Source: Thalassovita taeanensis (GTDB lineage: Bacteria; Pseudomonadota; Alphaproteobacteria; Rhodobacterales; Rhodobacteraceae). From it: a stretch of 64,000 bases of DNA. Position numbers and translations under genes: made by a program. How positions within the stretch are numbered: the first letter of the stretch is position 1; every line of letters begins with the position of its first letter. Positions 1 through 8,631 of the stretch are shown here, one piece after another. The notes under the pieces were generated by a model. It had not been told where the DNA came from and did no database searches. It saw only the letters and a program-made list of their open reading frames with translations. The stretch covers positions 62,001 to 126,000 of the forward strand of contig NZ_FOEP01000001.1 in assembly GCF_900110775.1 (NCBI RefSeq). Direction: 5' to 3'.

Positions 1-133
1 TGTCATTCAGCTTTCCTGATCCGTCGCCCTGCAAGGCCGTGAACAACTTGCGCTCCATCCGACCAGGCAGATAGGGGCAGGGCTGAGGGGCCGTGACATA
101 AAACTGAGGTGCAAGCGGAAGGGTGTGGCGCAT
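1..133 (-). CDS. Aminoacyl-tRNA--protein transferase (Bpt/Ate type), 5' end only
   Basis: The first 44 codons of a minus-strand gene run off the left edge from an ATG at 131-133. The translation begins [13 protein letters not shown] and continues [13 protein letters not shown], which I recognise as the N-terminus of the bacterial arginyl/leucyl-tRNA--protein transferase family. These cytoplasmic enzymes move an amino acid from aminoacyl-tRNA to the N-terminus of a protein and so tag it for ClpS/ClpAP degradation. The early cysteine in the CPYLPGR motif is a conserved family feature. The upstream ribosome binding site is weak. The donor amino acid cannot be told from this fragment. The family call rests on 44 residues but they are highly characteristic. 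Confidence 0.8.
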   Translation of the reverse strand, partial: MRHTLPLAPQFYVTAPQPCPYLPGRMERKLFTALQGDGSGKLND

Positions 134-216
134 ATGACATATTTCTAGAGTTCGGTCACAAGGATAGCAATGAACGCCCGATGCGCCAAGTGTTGAATAA
201 AATCAAACCTAACGTC

Positions 217-672
217 CTAGCGCCGTGCCGACCGATTGAGCGCAACCGTTCCCAACACATGGTCGCTTAGCCCCTGTGCACGGGCCGTGGTCATCATCAG
301 AACGATTGAAATCACTTGAAAAACCGGAACCGCAAAAGACATCGTCAGCCCCAGCGTATGCAACGCGGCCATTGGCAAGTCAAAGCGCGCGCCAGTGGCC
401 GTGCGAAACTCGATCGCAGTCAGGCGCATCCCCAACGTGGCCGAACCATTGGCCAGTGTGATGACACGGTATGCAAAACCGACACAAAGCAGAAGAAACG
501 GAAAGAAAAATACCCCGGTAAAGGCGGTAAATGGCAGGATGGCCACACAGATCGCTGCGATCAGAACGGTGTCAACGACCCAAGCGATCAGCCGCTTCAA
601 CGGCACATCGGCATAGAATTCCGGTTGGGTATCAGGGTCGGGCAAGGCCCAGTTGAAGTCAGTCATATCCAT
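217..672 (-). CDS. RDD family membrane protein
   Basis: A 151-residue integral membrane protein. After an acidic N-terminus it shows the RDD-type first helix (KRLIAWVVDTVLIA), a second hydrophobic stretch (about residues 45-70), the conserved loop GSATLGMRLTAIEFR and a third hydrophobic segment near residues 105-128. RDD proteins are small inner-membrane proteins, some reported to act in ion transport or as accessory subunits, so a specific function cannot be given. It lies downstream of the DUF2852 gene on the same strand, separated by a strong hairpin. A second in-frame ATG two codons in is an equally possible start. Confidence 0.85.
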   Translation of the reverse strand: MDMTDFNWALPDPDTQPEFYADVPLKRLIAWVVDTVLIAAICVAILPFTAFTGVFFFPFLLLCVGFAYRVITLANGSATLGMRLTAIEFRTATGARFDLPMAALHTLGLTMSFAVPVFQVISIVLMMTTARAQGLSDHVLGTVALNRSARR

Positions 673-688
673 TGTCCGTCAAAGGGGA

Positions 689-713
689 ACCGGCCCGGTA
701 CATCCGGGCCGGT
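689..713 (-). terminator. Hairpin between DUF2852 gene and RDD gene
   Basis: A perfect 10-bp stem (ACCGGCCCGG / CCGGGCCGGT) with a 5-nt loop lies just after the DUF2852 stop and before the RDD start. There is only a short, interrupted T-rich stretch after it on the minus strand, so it may attenuate rather than fully terminate. Confidence 0.5.
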
Positions 714-728
714 GGTCCTGATCCGTGA

Positions 729-1151
729 TCAGGCGTCTTCGTCTTCGCGTTCATGCGCGGCGGTTTTGGCACGATCATCCATGAACTGGTCGAACTCGGC
801 CTTGTCCTTGGCTTCGCGCAAGCGCTGCAGGAAGGCTTCAAAGTTTTCCTGTTCGTCTTCCAAACGGCGCAGCGTATCGGCCTTATAGGCGTCAAAGGCC
901 GAGTTGCCGCTGGATTTCATCACTTTGAAGCCATGGCGGGCGCGGTGTGTGCAGTGGTGTTTGCTGAACATTTTCTTGCTCCAGATCATATAAAAGAGGA
1001 TGGCCAGACCAACAGGCCAGACAAAGATAAAGCCCAGAACCATCGCGGCGATCCACGCCCCTTTGCCTTTGCTGTCCAGCCAGGCTTCGGTACGAGTGAA
1101 CCACCCCATGCGGGCAGCGGTGGGCGAGGAATAGGCGGCGGCGGGTGTCAT
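729..1151 (-). CDS. DUF2852 family membrane protein
   Basis: A 140-residue protein that fits the alphaproteobacterial DUF2852 family: an N-terminal cytoplasmic or amphipathic part, one hydrophobic segment (WIAAMVLGFIFVWPVGLAIL, about residues 34-53) and a long charged C-terminal region. The C-terminal third (KADTLRRLEDEQENFEAFLQ) is helical and probably a coiled coil, followed by an acidic and basic tail. The biochemical function is unknown. The upstream 110 bp contains two copies of a 19-bp palindrome, so expression is probably controlled by a dedicated repressor or activator. Confidence 0.8.
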   Translation of the reverse strand: MTPAAAYSSPTAARMGWFTRTEAWLDSKGKGAWIAAMVLGFIFVWPVGLAILFYMIWSKKMFSKHHCTHRARHGFKVMKSSGNSAFDAYKADTLRRLEDEQENFEAFLQRLREAKDKAEFDQFMDDRAKTAAHEREDEDA

Positions 1152-1175
1152 GCAAGCTCTCCATCGTTGCGTTAA

Positions 1176-1194
1176 ATGTGAATGTCTTTCACAT
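1176..1194. promoter_or_regulatory. Palindromic operator, copy 1 (DUF2852 promoter)
   Basis: A perfect palindrome ATGTGAA-N5-TTCACAT, 25 bp upstream of the DUF2852 start. It matches a second site at 1234-1252. The half-site spacing (TGTGA-N7-TCACA) is one base too long for a CRP site, so the regulator is unknown. Confidence 0.6.
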
Positions 1195-1233
1195 CGAATA
1201 GATTGGGGTTCGCGCGGCTTTGCACAAGAGGGT

Positions 1234-1252
1234 ATGTGAATGTTTTTTACAT
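1234..1252. promoter_or_regulatory. Palindromic operator, copy 2 (DUF2852 promoter)
   Basis: A near-perfect second copy, ATGTGAA-N5-TTTACAT (one base differs from copy 1 in the right arm). Its centre is 58 bp from that of copy 1. The first three bases of the spacer (TGT) are also shared, which argues for a specific recognition sequence rather than chance. Confidence 0.55.
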
Positions 1253-1261
1253 TATGTCAAA

Positions 1262-1729
1262 TCAGGACGTAAAATCAGATGTTTGCGCGCCAGTTAGCTG
1301 CGCAAGTTTTTCCGACTCCAGCTCGAAAATATGGTGCGGCGTGCCTGCGGCGGCCCAGATCGTTGGAAACTCCAACAGTTTTGGGTCCAGGAATGCCCGT
1401 ATCGGGGTCAAGTGCCCGACCGGAGACACCCCACCGATGGCAAAGCCGGTCTGCGCCCGGATTAGCGCGGCATCTGCCTTGCCCAATGGCTCGTCGGCCA
1501 GCGCGCTGGCTTTGGCCGGGTCCACCTGATTGCCGCCTGCGGTCAAAAACAGGATCGCCTTGCCGCTGTTTTCGCCACGAAAAATGATCGACTTGACGAT
1601 CTGATCCAGCGCACAGCCCGCCGCCTCGGCCGCCTGTTTGGCGGTGCGGGCCAGACCCAGTTCGCGGATTTCGGTTGTGATGCCAGCCGCTTCAAGCGCT
1701 GTCATCACGCGTTTCATACTTTTGCTCAT
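1262..1729 (-). CDS. YbaK/EbsC (ProXp) family aminoacyl-tRNA deacylase
   Basis: A 155-residue protein of the YbaK/ProX editing-domain superfamily, which hydrolyses mischarged aminoacyl-tRNAs in trans in the cytoplasm. Typical features are the conserved lysine in QIVKSIIFRG (about residues 47-56) and the glycine-rich segment GFAIGGVSPVGH. I chose the ATG at 1727-1729 because a GGAGAG ribosome binding site precedes it and the family signature starts there; an upstream in-frame extension would overlap the divergent glnE start. The tRNA substrate cannot be fixed from sequence; Cys-tRNA(Pro) is the usual YbaK target. Confidence 0.85.
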   Translation of the reverse strand: MSKSMKRVMTALEAAGITTEIRELGLARTAKQAAEAAGCALDQIVKSIIFRGENSGKAILFLTAGGNQVDPAKASALADEPLGKADAALIRAQTGFAIGGVSPVGHLTPIRAFLDPKLLEFPTIWAAAGTPHHIFELESEKLAQLTGAQTSDFTS

Positions 1730-1810
1730 GGCGATCTCTCCTACGTTGGTCGGAGTATTCGCAATCTGGACCCCATTGACCAGCCCCCGGCGGCACCGCA
1801 TCTTGCGCTC

Positions 1811-4606
1811 ATGACATTCGCATCGCAAATCACCCGCTTGCCGCATCCGTTTGACCCCGACCGCGGCGCCGAGGCGCTGGCCGTTTTGCCGGGGCTTGAG
1901 GGCGATCTGGCGGCGCTAGTCACCGGCGCAGGCGGATGCAGCCCCTATCTGAAATCCCTGATCGAGAAAGAGGCTGATTGGCTGACGGGGGCGTTTGATG
2001 CTCCGAAACAGGCCATATCGGAGGTGTTTCATGCGCTGACGGAATGCCCGCCGGATCAGCTTGCCTCACGGCTCAGGCAGGGCAAGCGGCGGGTGGCGCT
2101 GCTGACCGGGCTGGCGGATCTGGCCGGGGTCTGGACGCTGGAGGAGGTGACCACCACGCTGACCCGCTTTGCCGATCTGGCCTGTCATCTAGCGTTGCGT
2201 GCGGCCATCGAGGCTGAAATCCGGCGCGGAAAGCTGCCCGGTGCCACGGATCAGGATATTGAGACCGCTGGCGGCATGGTGGTGATGGCCATGGGCAAGA
2301 TGGGCGCGTTCGAGCTGAATTATTCTTCGGATATCGACCTGATCTGCCTGTTTGACGAAACTCGCTTTGATGTGGATGACTATCACGAGGCGCGCGCCTC
2401 GTTCGTGCGGGCGACGCGCAAGATGTCGTCAATGCTGAACGACCTGACCGGCGAGGGCTATGTGTTTCGGACCGACTTGCGGCTGCGCCCCGATCCCTCG
2501 GTCACGCCCGTTTGCATGGCGATGGCGGCAGCGGAAACTTATTACGAAAGCCTGGGGCGCACGTGGGAGCGCGCGGCCTATATCAAGGCGCGTCCGGCGG
2601 CCGGCGATTTGCTTGCGGGCGATCGGTTTCTGGCGGCGCTGCGGCCTTTTGTGTGGCGCAAGCATCTGGATTTCGCGGCCATTCAGGATGCCCATGACAT
2701 GCGCCTGCGCATCCGCGAACATAAAGGTCTGGCTGGGCGGATCACACTTGCCGGGCATGACATGAAGCTGGGACGTGGCGGCATCCGCGAGATCGAGTTT
2801 TTCACCCAGACCCGCCAGTTGATCGCGGGCGGGCGCGATCCAGATCTGCGTCTGCGCGGCACGGTTGAGGGGCTTGAGGCGCTGTCGGCCAAGGACTGGA
2901 TCGCGCCGGAAGTGGCCCAGACTCTCAGTGGCCACTACCGGTTTCACCGCGAGGTCGAACACAGGCTGCAGATGGTCAATGATGCGCAAACCCACACCCT
3001 GCCGAAAACCGACGAGGGGATGCGGCGGATTGCCTGCTTCATGGGGCGTGATCTGGCAGAGTTGCAGGCGGAGGTGACCGCGCGCCTGTTTGAAGTGCAT
3101 GATCTGACCGAGGGTTTCTTTGCCCCTGATACCAACGGTGTCGCGCCCAAGGTCGAGATATCGGCCGCAGAGGCCGAGATGCTTCGGCGCTGGCGCAGTT
3201 ATCCGGCGCTCCGCTCGACCCGCGCGATGGAGATATTCGACCGGCTCAAGCCGGAAATCCTGGCCCGTTTGAAGCGCGTGGCGCGACCGGACGAGGCGCT
3301 GGTGGCTTTTGACGGATTCTTGTCGGGGCTACCCGCCGGAGTGCAGCTGTTTTCCCTCTTCGAGGCCAATCCGCAACTCATTGACCTGCTGGTGGATATC
3401 GTTGGTACCTCGCCTGCACTGGCAGCCTATCTGGCGCGCAATGCGGGCGTGTTCGACGCGGTGATCGGCGGGGATTTTTTCGCGCCCTGGCCGGGGCTGG
3501 CGACGTTGCGCAGCGGGTTGTCAACGCGCATGGGCCGCGAACAGGATTACGAGCGCAAGCTGGACAGCGCGCGCCGCTGGGCCAAGGAGTGGCATTTCCG
3601 GGTCGGCGTGCACCATCTGCGCGGGCTGATCAGCGCAGATGATGCTGCCGCGTACTATGCCGATCTGGCCGAGGCGGTACTGTCGGCGCTTTGGCCCGAA
3701 GTGCAGGCACAGTTCGCCGCAAAACATGGAATCCCGCCGGGGCGCGGTGCGATGGTGCTGGGAATGGGGTCGTTGGGGGCAGGGCGGTTGCACGCGTCCT
3801 CTGATCTGGATTTGATCGTGGTTTATGATGCGGATGGCGTCGAAACCTCGGATGGCCGTCGCCCGCTGGCGGCGCGGGCCTACTATGCGCGGCTGACCCA
3901 AGCGATGGTCACGGCGGTGACCGCGCTGATGTCCGAGGGGCGGCTTTATGAGATCGACATGCGGCTGCGCCCCTCCGGGACGCAGGGCCCGGTGGCGACA
4001 AGTCTGGCCAGTTTCCGCGAGTATCAGTTGAACGCAGCCTGGATGTGGGAGCATCTGGCCCTGACCCGTGCGCGTGCGGTGGCAGGCAACGCCGATGTGG
4101 CGGCAGATGTCGACGCCGTGCGGCAGGAGGTTCTGGCGCGTGGCCCCAGCGCCGCAAAAGTGCTGCACGAAGTGGCCGAAATGCGCGAACGGATCGCAGC
4201 GGCCAAGCCCGTTTCAGACCCGTGGGAGGCCAAGCTGGGTCCGGGTCGGCTGCAAGACATCGAGCTGCTGGCGCAGGCCGGCGCGCTGATCGCGGGCGCG
4301 CCGGAGCGGTCCGTGGCCGCGGGGCTGTTGGCGGCGGTCTCGGGCGGTTGGTTGTCTGCGCAGGATCAGGATACGCTGCTGGCGAGCTATGATTTGTGCT
4401 GGAAAATACAGATGGTTTCAAAGCTACTGACGGAAAAACCGCTGAACCCGGATACGATCGGCGAAGGCGGCTGTGCGCTGTTGCTGCGCGAGACCGGGTA
4501 TGACAGCATTGCGGCGTTGCAGGGCGCACTTGAGACACAAAGTCGTGCGGCGGCCGCAGTGATCGCAGCAGTATTGCCTCGGCAGAAGGACGGAGAAAAC
4601 GCATGA
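1811..4606 (+). CDS. glnE: Bifunctional glutamine synthetase adenylyltransferase/deadenylase
   Basis: A 931-residue GlnE, the normal length. It carries two nucleotidyltransferase domains in tandem: the N-terminal (adenylyl-removing) one with GKMGAFELNYSSDIDL near residues 160-180, and the C-terminal (adenylylating) one with GMGSLGAGRLHASSDLDL near 650-670, each with the two aspartates that bind metal. The enzyme adds or removes AMP on a glutamine synthetase tyrosine in response to PII proteins and so matches glutamine synthesis to nitrogen supply. No clear ribosome binding site precedes the ATG, but the N-terminal sequence is typical. The 4-nt overlap with the next gene suggests co-translation. 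Confidence 0.95.
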   Translation: MTFASQITRLPHPFDPDRGAEALAVLPGLEGDLAALVTGAGGCSPYLKSLIEKEADWLTGAFDAPKQAISEVFHALTECPPDQLASRLRQGKRRVALLTGLADLAGVWTLEEVTTTLTRFADLACHLALRAAIEAEIRRGKLPGATDQDIETAGGMVVMAMGKMGAFELNYSSDIDLICLFDETRFDVDDYHEARASFVRATRKMSSMLNDLTGEGYVFRTDLRLRPDPSVTPVCMAMAAAETYYESLGRTWERAAYIKARPAAGDLLAGDRFLAALRPFVWRKHLDFAAIQDAHDMRLRIREHKGLAGRITLAGHDMKLGRGGIREIEFFTQTRQLIAGGRDPDLRLRGTVEGLEALSAKDWIAPEVAQTLSGHYRFHREVEHRLQMVNDAQTHTLPKTDEGMRRIACFMGRDLAELQAEVTARLFEVHDLTEGFFAPDTNGVAPKVEISAAEAEMLRRWRSYPALRSTRAMEIFDRLKPEILARLKRVARPDEALVAFDGFLSGLPAGVQLFSLFEANPQLIDLLVDIVGTSPALAAYLARNAGVFDAVIGGDFFAPWPGLATLRSGLSTRMGREQDYERKLDSARRWAKEWHFRVGVHHLRGLISADDAAAYYADLAEAVLSALWPEVQAQFAAKHGIPPGRGAMVLGMGSLGAGRLHASSDLDLIVVYDADGVETSDGRRPLAARAYYARLTQAMVTAVTALMSEGRLYEIDMRLRPSGTQGPVATSLASFREYQLNAAWMWEHLALTRARAVAGNADVAADVDAVRQEVLARGPSAAKVLHEVAEMRERIAAAKPVSDPWEAKLGPGRLQDIELLAQAGALIAGAPERSVAAGLLAAVSGGWLSAQDQDTLLASYDLCWKIQMVSKLLTEKPLNPDTIGEGGCALLLRETGYDSIAALQGALETQSRAAAAVIAAVLPRQKDGENA

Positions 4607-4872
4607 AGGGCACACCGATGGACCCAAAGGGGCTGATTGCAGATTCGTTCCAGATTGACGGGATTTCCGAAGCTGAATGCCGCTCGATCTTTCTGGACTG
4701 GGCGCTGAGCCTGCCAGACGGGCAGGACAGTGGGGCGGCCATTGAAGCTTTATCCGAGAAATATCAGCAGGTCGCGCCGGATCATCCGATGATGCAGGTT
4801 CTGGTACACGGACGACCCCGCATCACTGCGCCGCGCCGCCGTGGGGGGTGGCGCAGCCGCGAGCGAAATTAG
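4603..4872 (+). CDS. Small hypothetical protein coupled to glnE
   Basis: An 89-residue protein that overlaps the glnE stop by 4 nt (ATGA). I do not recognise a characterised family. It is acidic and probably helical in the middle (SEAECRSIFLDWALSLP) and ends in a basic arginine-rich tail. It has no signal peptide or membrane segment. Its coupling to glnE suggests a cytoplasmic role linked in expression to nitrogen control, but that is inference. Its stop codon lies inside the palindromic element that follows. Confidence 0.7.
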   Translation: MKGTPMDPKGLIADSFQIDGISEAECRSIFLDWALSLPDGQDSGAAIEALSEKYQQVAPDHPMMQVLVHGRPRITAPRRRGGWRSRERN

Positions 4873-4945
4873 GGGGCTGTCTGCCCCCAACGTTGAAAGC
4901 CTTGGGGCTTTCAACGTCTCCCCCGAGGATATTTTGAAAATGTGA
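4871..4945. repeat. Rhodobacterales-type palindromic intergenic element, copy A
   Basis: Between two convergent genes lie two stem-loops: GGGGGC/GCCCCC (4872-4877 with 4883-4888) and a perfect 12-bp stem (4890-4901 with 4906-4917), followed by CTCCCCCGAGGATATTTTG. Read on the minus strand this is the same module order as the element at 18148-18212. It probably acts as a bidirectional terminator for the glnE operon and eda. Confidence 0.65.
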
Positions 4946-4952
4946 AGCGGGG

Positions 4953-5597
4953 TTAGCGCGGAGAGAGCTGTGCCGCTTGTGCAGCCAATGCTTCGATTCC
5001 GGCCCAGTCCTGCGATTGGATCATGGATTTTGGCGCGACCCAGCTGCCGCCAACACAGGCCGTATTGGGAAGCGAAAGATAGTCGGCGGCGTTGGCCAGA
5101 GTGATGCCGCCGGTCGGGCAAAATAGGATCTGTGGCAGTGGCGCGCCGATCGCCTTGAGCGCCGGGGCGCCGCCTGACGTTTCGGCGGGAAAGAATTTCT
5201 GCACCCGGTAGCCGCGTTCGAGAAGGCGCATCGCTTCGGTCGCGGTGGCCGCACCGGGCAGCAGCGGCAGGTCTTCGGCTTCGCAGGCGTCCAACAGCCG
5301 GTCGGTGGCACCGGGTGAAACCGCAAAGCGCGCGCCCGCGGCTTTGGCGGCGCGCACGTCTTCGGGGGTCAGCACCGTGCCCGCGCCGACGATGCCGCCC
5401 GCCACGTCCGCCATGGCGCGGATCACCTCAAGCGCTGCAGGGGTGCGCAATGTTACCTCAAGCACCGGCAGGCCGCCGCGCACCAGCGCCTGAGCCAAGG
5501 GTTTGGCAGTGGCAACATTGTCGATCACCAGCACCGGGATGACTGGCGCGGTGCGGCACAGGGTTTCGCTGAAGACGCTGGCCTGTTCGGGTGTCAT
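4953..5597 (-). CDS. eda: KDPG/KHG aldolase
   Basis: A 214-residue class I aldolase that splits 2-dehydro-3-deoxy-6-phosphogluconate into pyruvate and glyceraldehyde 3-phosphate, the last step of the Entner-Doudoroff pathway. Visible family motifs are the [13 protein letters not shown] segment with the catalytic glutamate, the [11 protein letters not shown] loop and KFFPAE with the Schiff-base lysine. I chose the ATG at 5595-5597 because GAAAGGA precedes it and the family begins there. It lies 13 nt downstream of edd and is co-transcribed with it. The trimeric fold and 214-residue length are normal. Confidence 0.95.
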   Translation of the reverse strand: MTPEQASVFSETLCRTAPVIPVLVIDNVATAKPLAQALVRGGLPVLEVTLRTPAALEVIRAMADVAGGIVGAGTVLTPEDVRAAKAAGARFAVSPGATDRLLDACEAEDLPLLPGAATATEAMRLLERGYRVQKFFPAETSGGAPALKAIGAPLPQILFCPTGGITLANAADYLSLPNTACVGGSWVAPKSMIQSQDWAGIEALAAQAAQLSPR

Positions 5598-5610
5598 GGC
5601 GTGTCCTTTC

Positions 5611-7416
5611 TCAGATGACAACGGCCGCGCCATCCGAGGCAAGGCCGACATTCTGGCGAAACACCTCGAACAGCTCGCGGCCGATGCCGTGGCTGTTGGC
5701 GCTTAGATCGGGGAAGGCGACGGGGCGGGTGGCGAAGCCTTCGGTCAGGTTTTCGATGGTGCCGGTGGTTGCATCCAGCCGGATCAGGTCGCCGTCGCGC
5801 ACCTGCGCCAGTGGGCCACCGGCGCTGGCCTCGGGGCTGATGTGGATGGCCGAGGGCACCTTGCCGCTGGCGCCGGACATGCGCCCGTCCGTGACCAATG
5901 CCACCTTCAGCCCGCGATCCTGTAGCACCGACAGGATGGGCGTTAGCCCGTGCAGTTCCGGCATGCCATTGGCGCGCGGCCCCTGAAACCGCACAACCAC
6001 AATGGTGTCCGAGGTGAATTCACCGGCTTTGAATGCGTCTTTCACCGCGTCCTGCGTGTGAAACACCCGCGCCGGGGCCTCGATCACATGTCGTTCGGGA
6101 GCGACCGCCGAGACTTTCATGATCCCGCTGCCAAGATTGCCAACCATCCGTTTCAGCCCGCCGCTGGGTTGGAAAGGATCGCGTACCGGGCGCAGGATCT
6201 TGTCGTTCAGGCTGTCGCGCGGGCCGGGGCCATAGCTAACGCGGCCCTCGACCAGCCGGGGGTCCTGCGCATAAAGCTCCAGACCATCGCCCGCGATGGT
6301 TTTGGTATCGGGGTGCAGCAACCCGGCTGACAGAAGCTCGCCGATCATATAGCCCAGCCCGCCTGCGGCATGAAAATGGTTCACGTCCGCCAGCCCGTTG
6401 GGATAGACTTTGGCCATAAGCGGCGTGATCGCGCTGATCTCGTCAAAGTCTTCGAGGCTCAGCATGATCCCGGCGGCGCGCGCCATGGCGGGCAGGTGCA
6501 GCACCAGATTGGTCGAGCCGCCGGTGGCCATCAGCCCGACAATGCCGTTCACAAAGGCCTTTTCATCCAGAATATCACAGACTGGGCGGTAATTTTTGCC
6601 CAAGGCGGTGATCGCCAGCGCGCGCTCGGTGCCCGCAACGGTCAGCGCATCGCGCAGGGGCGTGCCGGGATTGACGAAACTGGCCCCCGGCATGTGAAGC
6701 CCCATGAACTCCATCAGCATCTGGTTGGAATTGGCGGTGCCATAAAAGGTGCAGGTGCCCGGCCCGTGATAGCTGGCCATTTCGGCGGCCATCAGCGCGG
6801 CGCGGTCGACTTCACCAGTGGCGAATTGCTGCCGCACGCGGGCCTTTTCGTCGTTTGGCAGGCCGCTGGTCATTGGCCCGGCGGGCAGGAATATGCCGGG
6901 CAGATATCCGAAGGTTGCCGCCGCGATCACCAATCCCGGTACGATCTTGTCGCAGACCCCGAGGAACACCGCCGCGTCAAAGGTGTTGTGCGACAATGCC
7001 ACCCCGGCGGCTAGCGCGATTACGTCGCGCGAAAACAATGACAACTCCATCCCGACCTGACCTTGTGTGACACCGTCGCACATGGCGGGCACGCCACCGG
7101 CCACCTGTGCGGTGCCCCCCGCCGCGCGGGCGGCGGTGCGGATAAGATCGGGGAAATGTTCAAACGGCTGATGCGCCGACAGCATGTCATTATAGGCGGT
7201 CACGATGCCCAGATTGGGCGCGCGCGCCTGCGCCAGCGCGCCCTGATCGGCCCCCATCGCCGCATAGGCATGGGCCTGATTGCCACAGGTCAGATGCGCC
7301 CGGCGCGGGCCGTCTTCAGCAGCGCGGCGCATCCGATCAAGATAGGCGGTGCGGCTGAGATGGCTGCGCGCGACGATCCTGTCGGTCACGCGGGCAATAA
7401 CCTCGTGCATTGGCAT
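5611..7416 (-). CDS. edd: Phosphogluconate dehydratase
   Basis: A 601-residue IlvD/Edd family dehydratase that converts 6-phosphogluconate to KDPG in the Entner-Doudoroff pathway. Conserved iron-sulfur ligands are visible in MCDGVTQGQ and FLGVCDKI, with the family motif [14 protein letters not shown] further on. I chose the ATG at 7414-7416 because GGGAG stands 7-8 nt upstream; the reading frame could be extended to a TTG at 7440 but with no support. A palindromic operator lies 35-50 bp upstream of the start, so edd-eda is probably repressed in the absence of sugar acids or glucose. Confidence 0.95.
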   Translation of the reverse strand: MPMHEVIARVTDRIVARSHLSRTAYLDRMRRAAEDGPRRAHLTCGNQAHAYAAMGADQGALAQARAPNLGIVTAYNDMLSAHQPFEHFPDLIRTAARAAGGTAQVAGGVPAMCDGVTQGQVGMELSLFSRDVIALAAGVALSHNTFDAAVFLGVCDKIVPGLVIAAATFGYLPGIFLPAGPMTSGLPNDEKARVRQQFATGEVDRAALMAAEMASYHGPGTCTFYGTANSNQMLMEFMGLHMPGASFVNPGTPLRDALTVAGTERALAITALGKNYRPVCDILDEKAFVNGIVGLMATGGSTNLVLHLPAMARAAGIMLSLEDFDEISAITPLMAKVYPNGLADVNHFHAAGGLGYMIGELLSAGLLHPDTKTIAGDGLELYAQDPRLVEGRVSYGPGPRDSLNDKILRPVRDPFQPSGGLKRMVGNLGSGIMKVSAVAPERHVIEAPARVFHTQDAVKDAFKAGEFTSDTIVVVRFQGPRANGMPELHGLTPILSVLQDRGLKVALVTDGRMSGASGKVPSAIHISPEASAGGPLAQVRDGDLIRLDATTGTIENLTEGFATRPVAFPDLSANSHGIGRELFEVFRQNVGLASDGAAVVI

Positions 7417-7450
7417 TTTCGCTCTCCCGTGGTCTTGCAATAGCTATAGG

Positions 7451-7466
7451 CCGTTAGCGTTAACGG
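7451..7466. promoter_or_regulatory. Palindromic operator upstream of edd
   Basis: A perfect inverted repeat CCGTTA-GCGT-TAACGG. Its core GTTAGCGTTAAC resembles the boxes bound by LacI-family regulators of central carbon metabolism in alphaproteobacteria (PckR/CceR type), as I remember them. It stands 35 bp from the edd ATG, a typical repressor position. Confidence 0.55.
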
Positions 7467-7477
7467 TTCAAGGGCGC

Positions 7478-7502
7478 GCCGGTGGCGGGACTTGCCACCG
7501 GC
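7478..7502. repeat. Perfect hairpin upstream of the edd operator
   Basis: A 9-bp stem (GCCGGTGGC / GCCACCGGC) with a 7-nt loop, 12 bp beyond the edd operator. No T-run follows on either strand. It could be a second regulatory site or the remains of a terminator. Confidence 0.4.
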
Positions 7503-7964
7503 CAGCGCTGGATCTGAAGGCATGCGGACGCTTAAACTTTGGCCACGTTACGCCATTTTATTCTCTTTTGTGCGTTTGGCGGGTTCCTCGTCCGTCCAGC
7601 CCACAGGTTTGATCCCCAGGGGCACAGTTTCAGGCGACACAGGCCGAGGTCAAAGCGGCATTTGCCCGCAGTGTGTTCGCCATAGCCCTGACACGGTTGC
7701 TGCAACTGCTCCGCTCGACCGAGGCAGCGCTTGGTTCGCGGCATCAACAGACGCTTGCACGCCCGGAGACGGCGCATCCGGCGCTAGTCAGCGCCGTTCC
7801 TGCTGGTCGGCCGCCCGGATCGATAAAGCCGCAATTCACCGGGGATTGGCGCGCGTTGCTGCACAATGGTCGCCGTATTGTTCGGTATTTGCCGCAAATC
7901 TGCCCAACTCTGACAGGATAACCTCCCCAACTCGAAACAGGCAGAACGCCCAGGGAGAATGAAG

Positions 7965-8609
7965 ATGAAACAATTTCGCACCGGTTTGATTTTGGCGCTT
8001 GGTCTGGGACTGTCGGCATGCGGCGCGATTGATACCGCAACACGGAACGCGCCCATGGATATGCCGCAGATGGCGGTTTCTGCCCCGTCGGTGCAGGTAC
8101 AATCCTACAACATCAAAGTCTCCCGCGGGCTGCGTGTGTCCGAGGCCAACCTGTATTACCCGATGGGTGATATCGTGTGGCGCGGCGAACCGATGGGGGA
8201 TCGTCACGCTCAGGTCGCCGGGATTTTCGAAAACAGCATCAAGCAGGTGCAGCAGGAAACAGCCGAGGGCGCTCTGCCGGTGGCGGTCGAAATCGAAGTC
8301 CTGCGCTTTCATGCGCTGACCGAGAAAACCCGCTATACCATCGGCGGCGTGCACTCGATCGAGTTTAACATGACCGTTCTGGACCCGGCAACCGGTGCCG
8401 TTCTGGTGCCGACGCGCGAAATCAAGGCAGACCTCAAGGGCTATGGCGGGTCCAAGGCGATTGCCGCCGAGCAGCAGGGGCTGACGCAGAAAGTGCGCAT
8501 CTCGCGCCATCTGGTGAATGTGGTAGAACAGGAACTGGCCGCACCCGGTTCAGTTCAGCCCGGCGTGACCGAGCTTGTGGCCGGTCTTGAGGCCAACGTA
8601 AAAATCTAA
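7965..8609 (+). CDS. Putative lipoprotein (DUF6778-like)
   Basis: A 214-residue exported protein. The N-terminus MKQFRTGLILALGLGL is a lipoprotein signal ending in LSAC, so the mature protein is anchored through a lipidated cysteine at about residue 19. The rest is a soluble periplasmic domain with YPMGDIVWRGEPMGDR near the middle. I believe it belongs to DUF6778, known from Rhodobacterales, with no defined function. I chose the second ATG (7965) because the AGGGAG ribosome binding site is properly spaced from it, whereas the ATG at 7959 is too close. Confidence 0.75.
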   Translation: MKQFRTGLILALGLGLSACGAIDTATRNAPMDMPQMAVSAPSVQVQSYNIKVSRGLRVSEANLYYPMGDIVWRGEPMGDRHAQVAGIFENSIKQVQQETAEGALPVAVEIEVLRFHALTEKTRYTIGGVHSIEFNMTVLDPATGAVLVPTREIKADLKGYGGSKAIAAEQQGLTQKVRISRHLVNVVEQELAAPGSVQPGVTELVAGLEANVKI

Positions 8610-8631
8610 GCTTTCGCCGCACAACGAACAG

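Larger units (their letters stand above)
7417..7964. other. Long intergenic stretch without a confident gene
   Basis: This 548-bp stretch separates edd (minus) from a lipoprotein gene (plus). The left 90 bp hold the edd operator and a hairpin. From about 7613 to 7921 a plus-strand open frame with no ATG (first GTG at 7673) reads AEVKAAFARSVFAIALTRLL and onward; it looks partly protein-like but matches nothing I know and has no ribosome binding site. I found no RNase P, tmRNA or SRP RNA motif. It may be a decayed gene or a long leader region. Confidence 0.4.

Noticed and set aside
1176-1194. CRP site in the DUF2852 promoter
   Set aside because: The half-sites TGTGA and TCACA are 7 bp apart, not 6.
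7673-7921. GTG-started open frame of 82 codons as a gene
   Set aside because: No ribosome binding site, no ATG and no recognised family; kept only as an unexplained stretch.
7417-7964. RNase P RNA, tmRNA or SRP RNA in the long gap
   Set aside because: None of the conserved core motifs of these RNAs is present on either strand.
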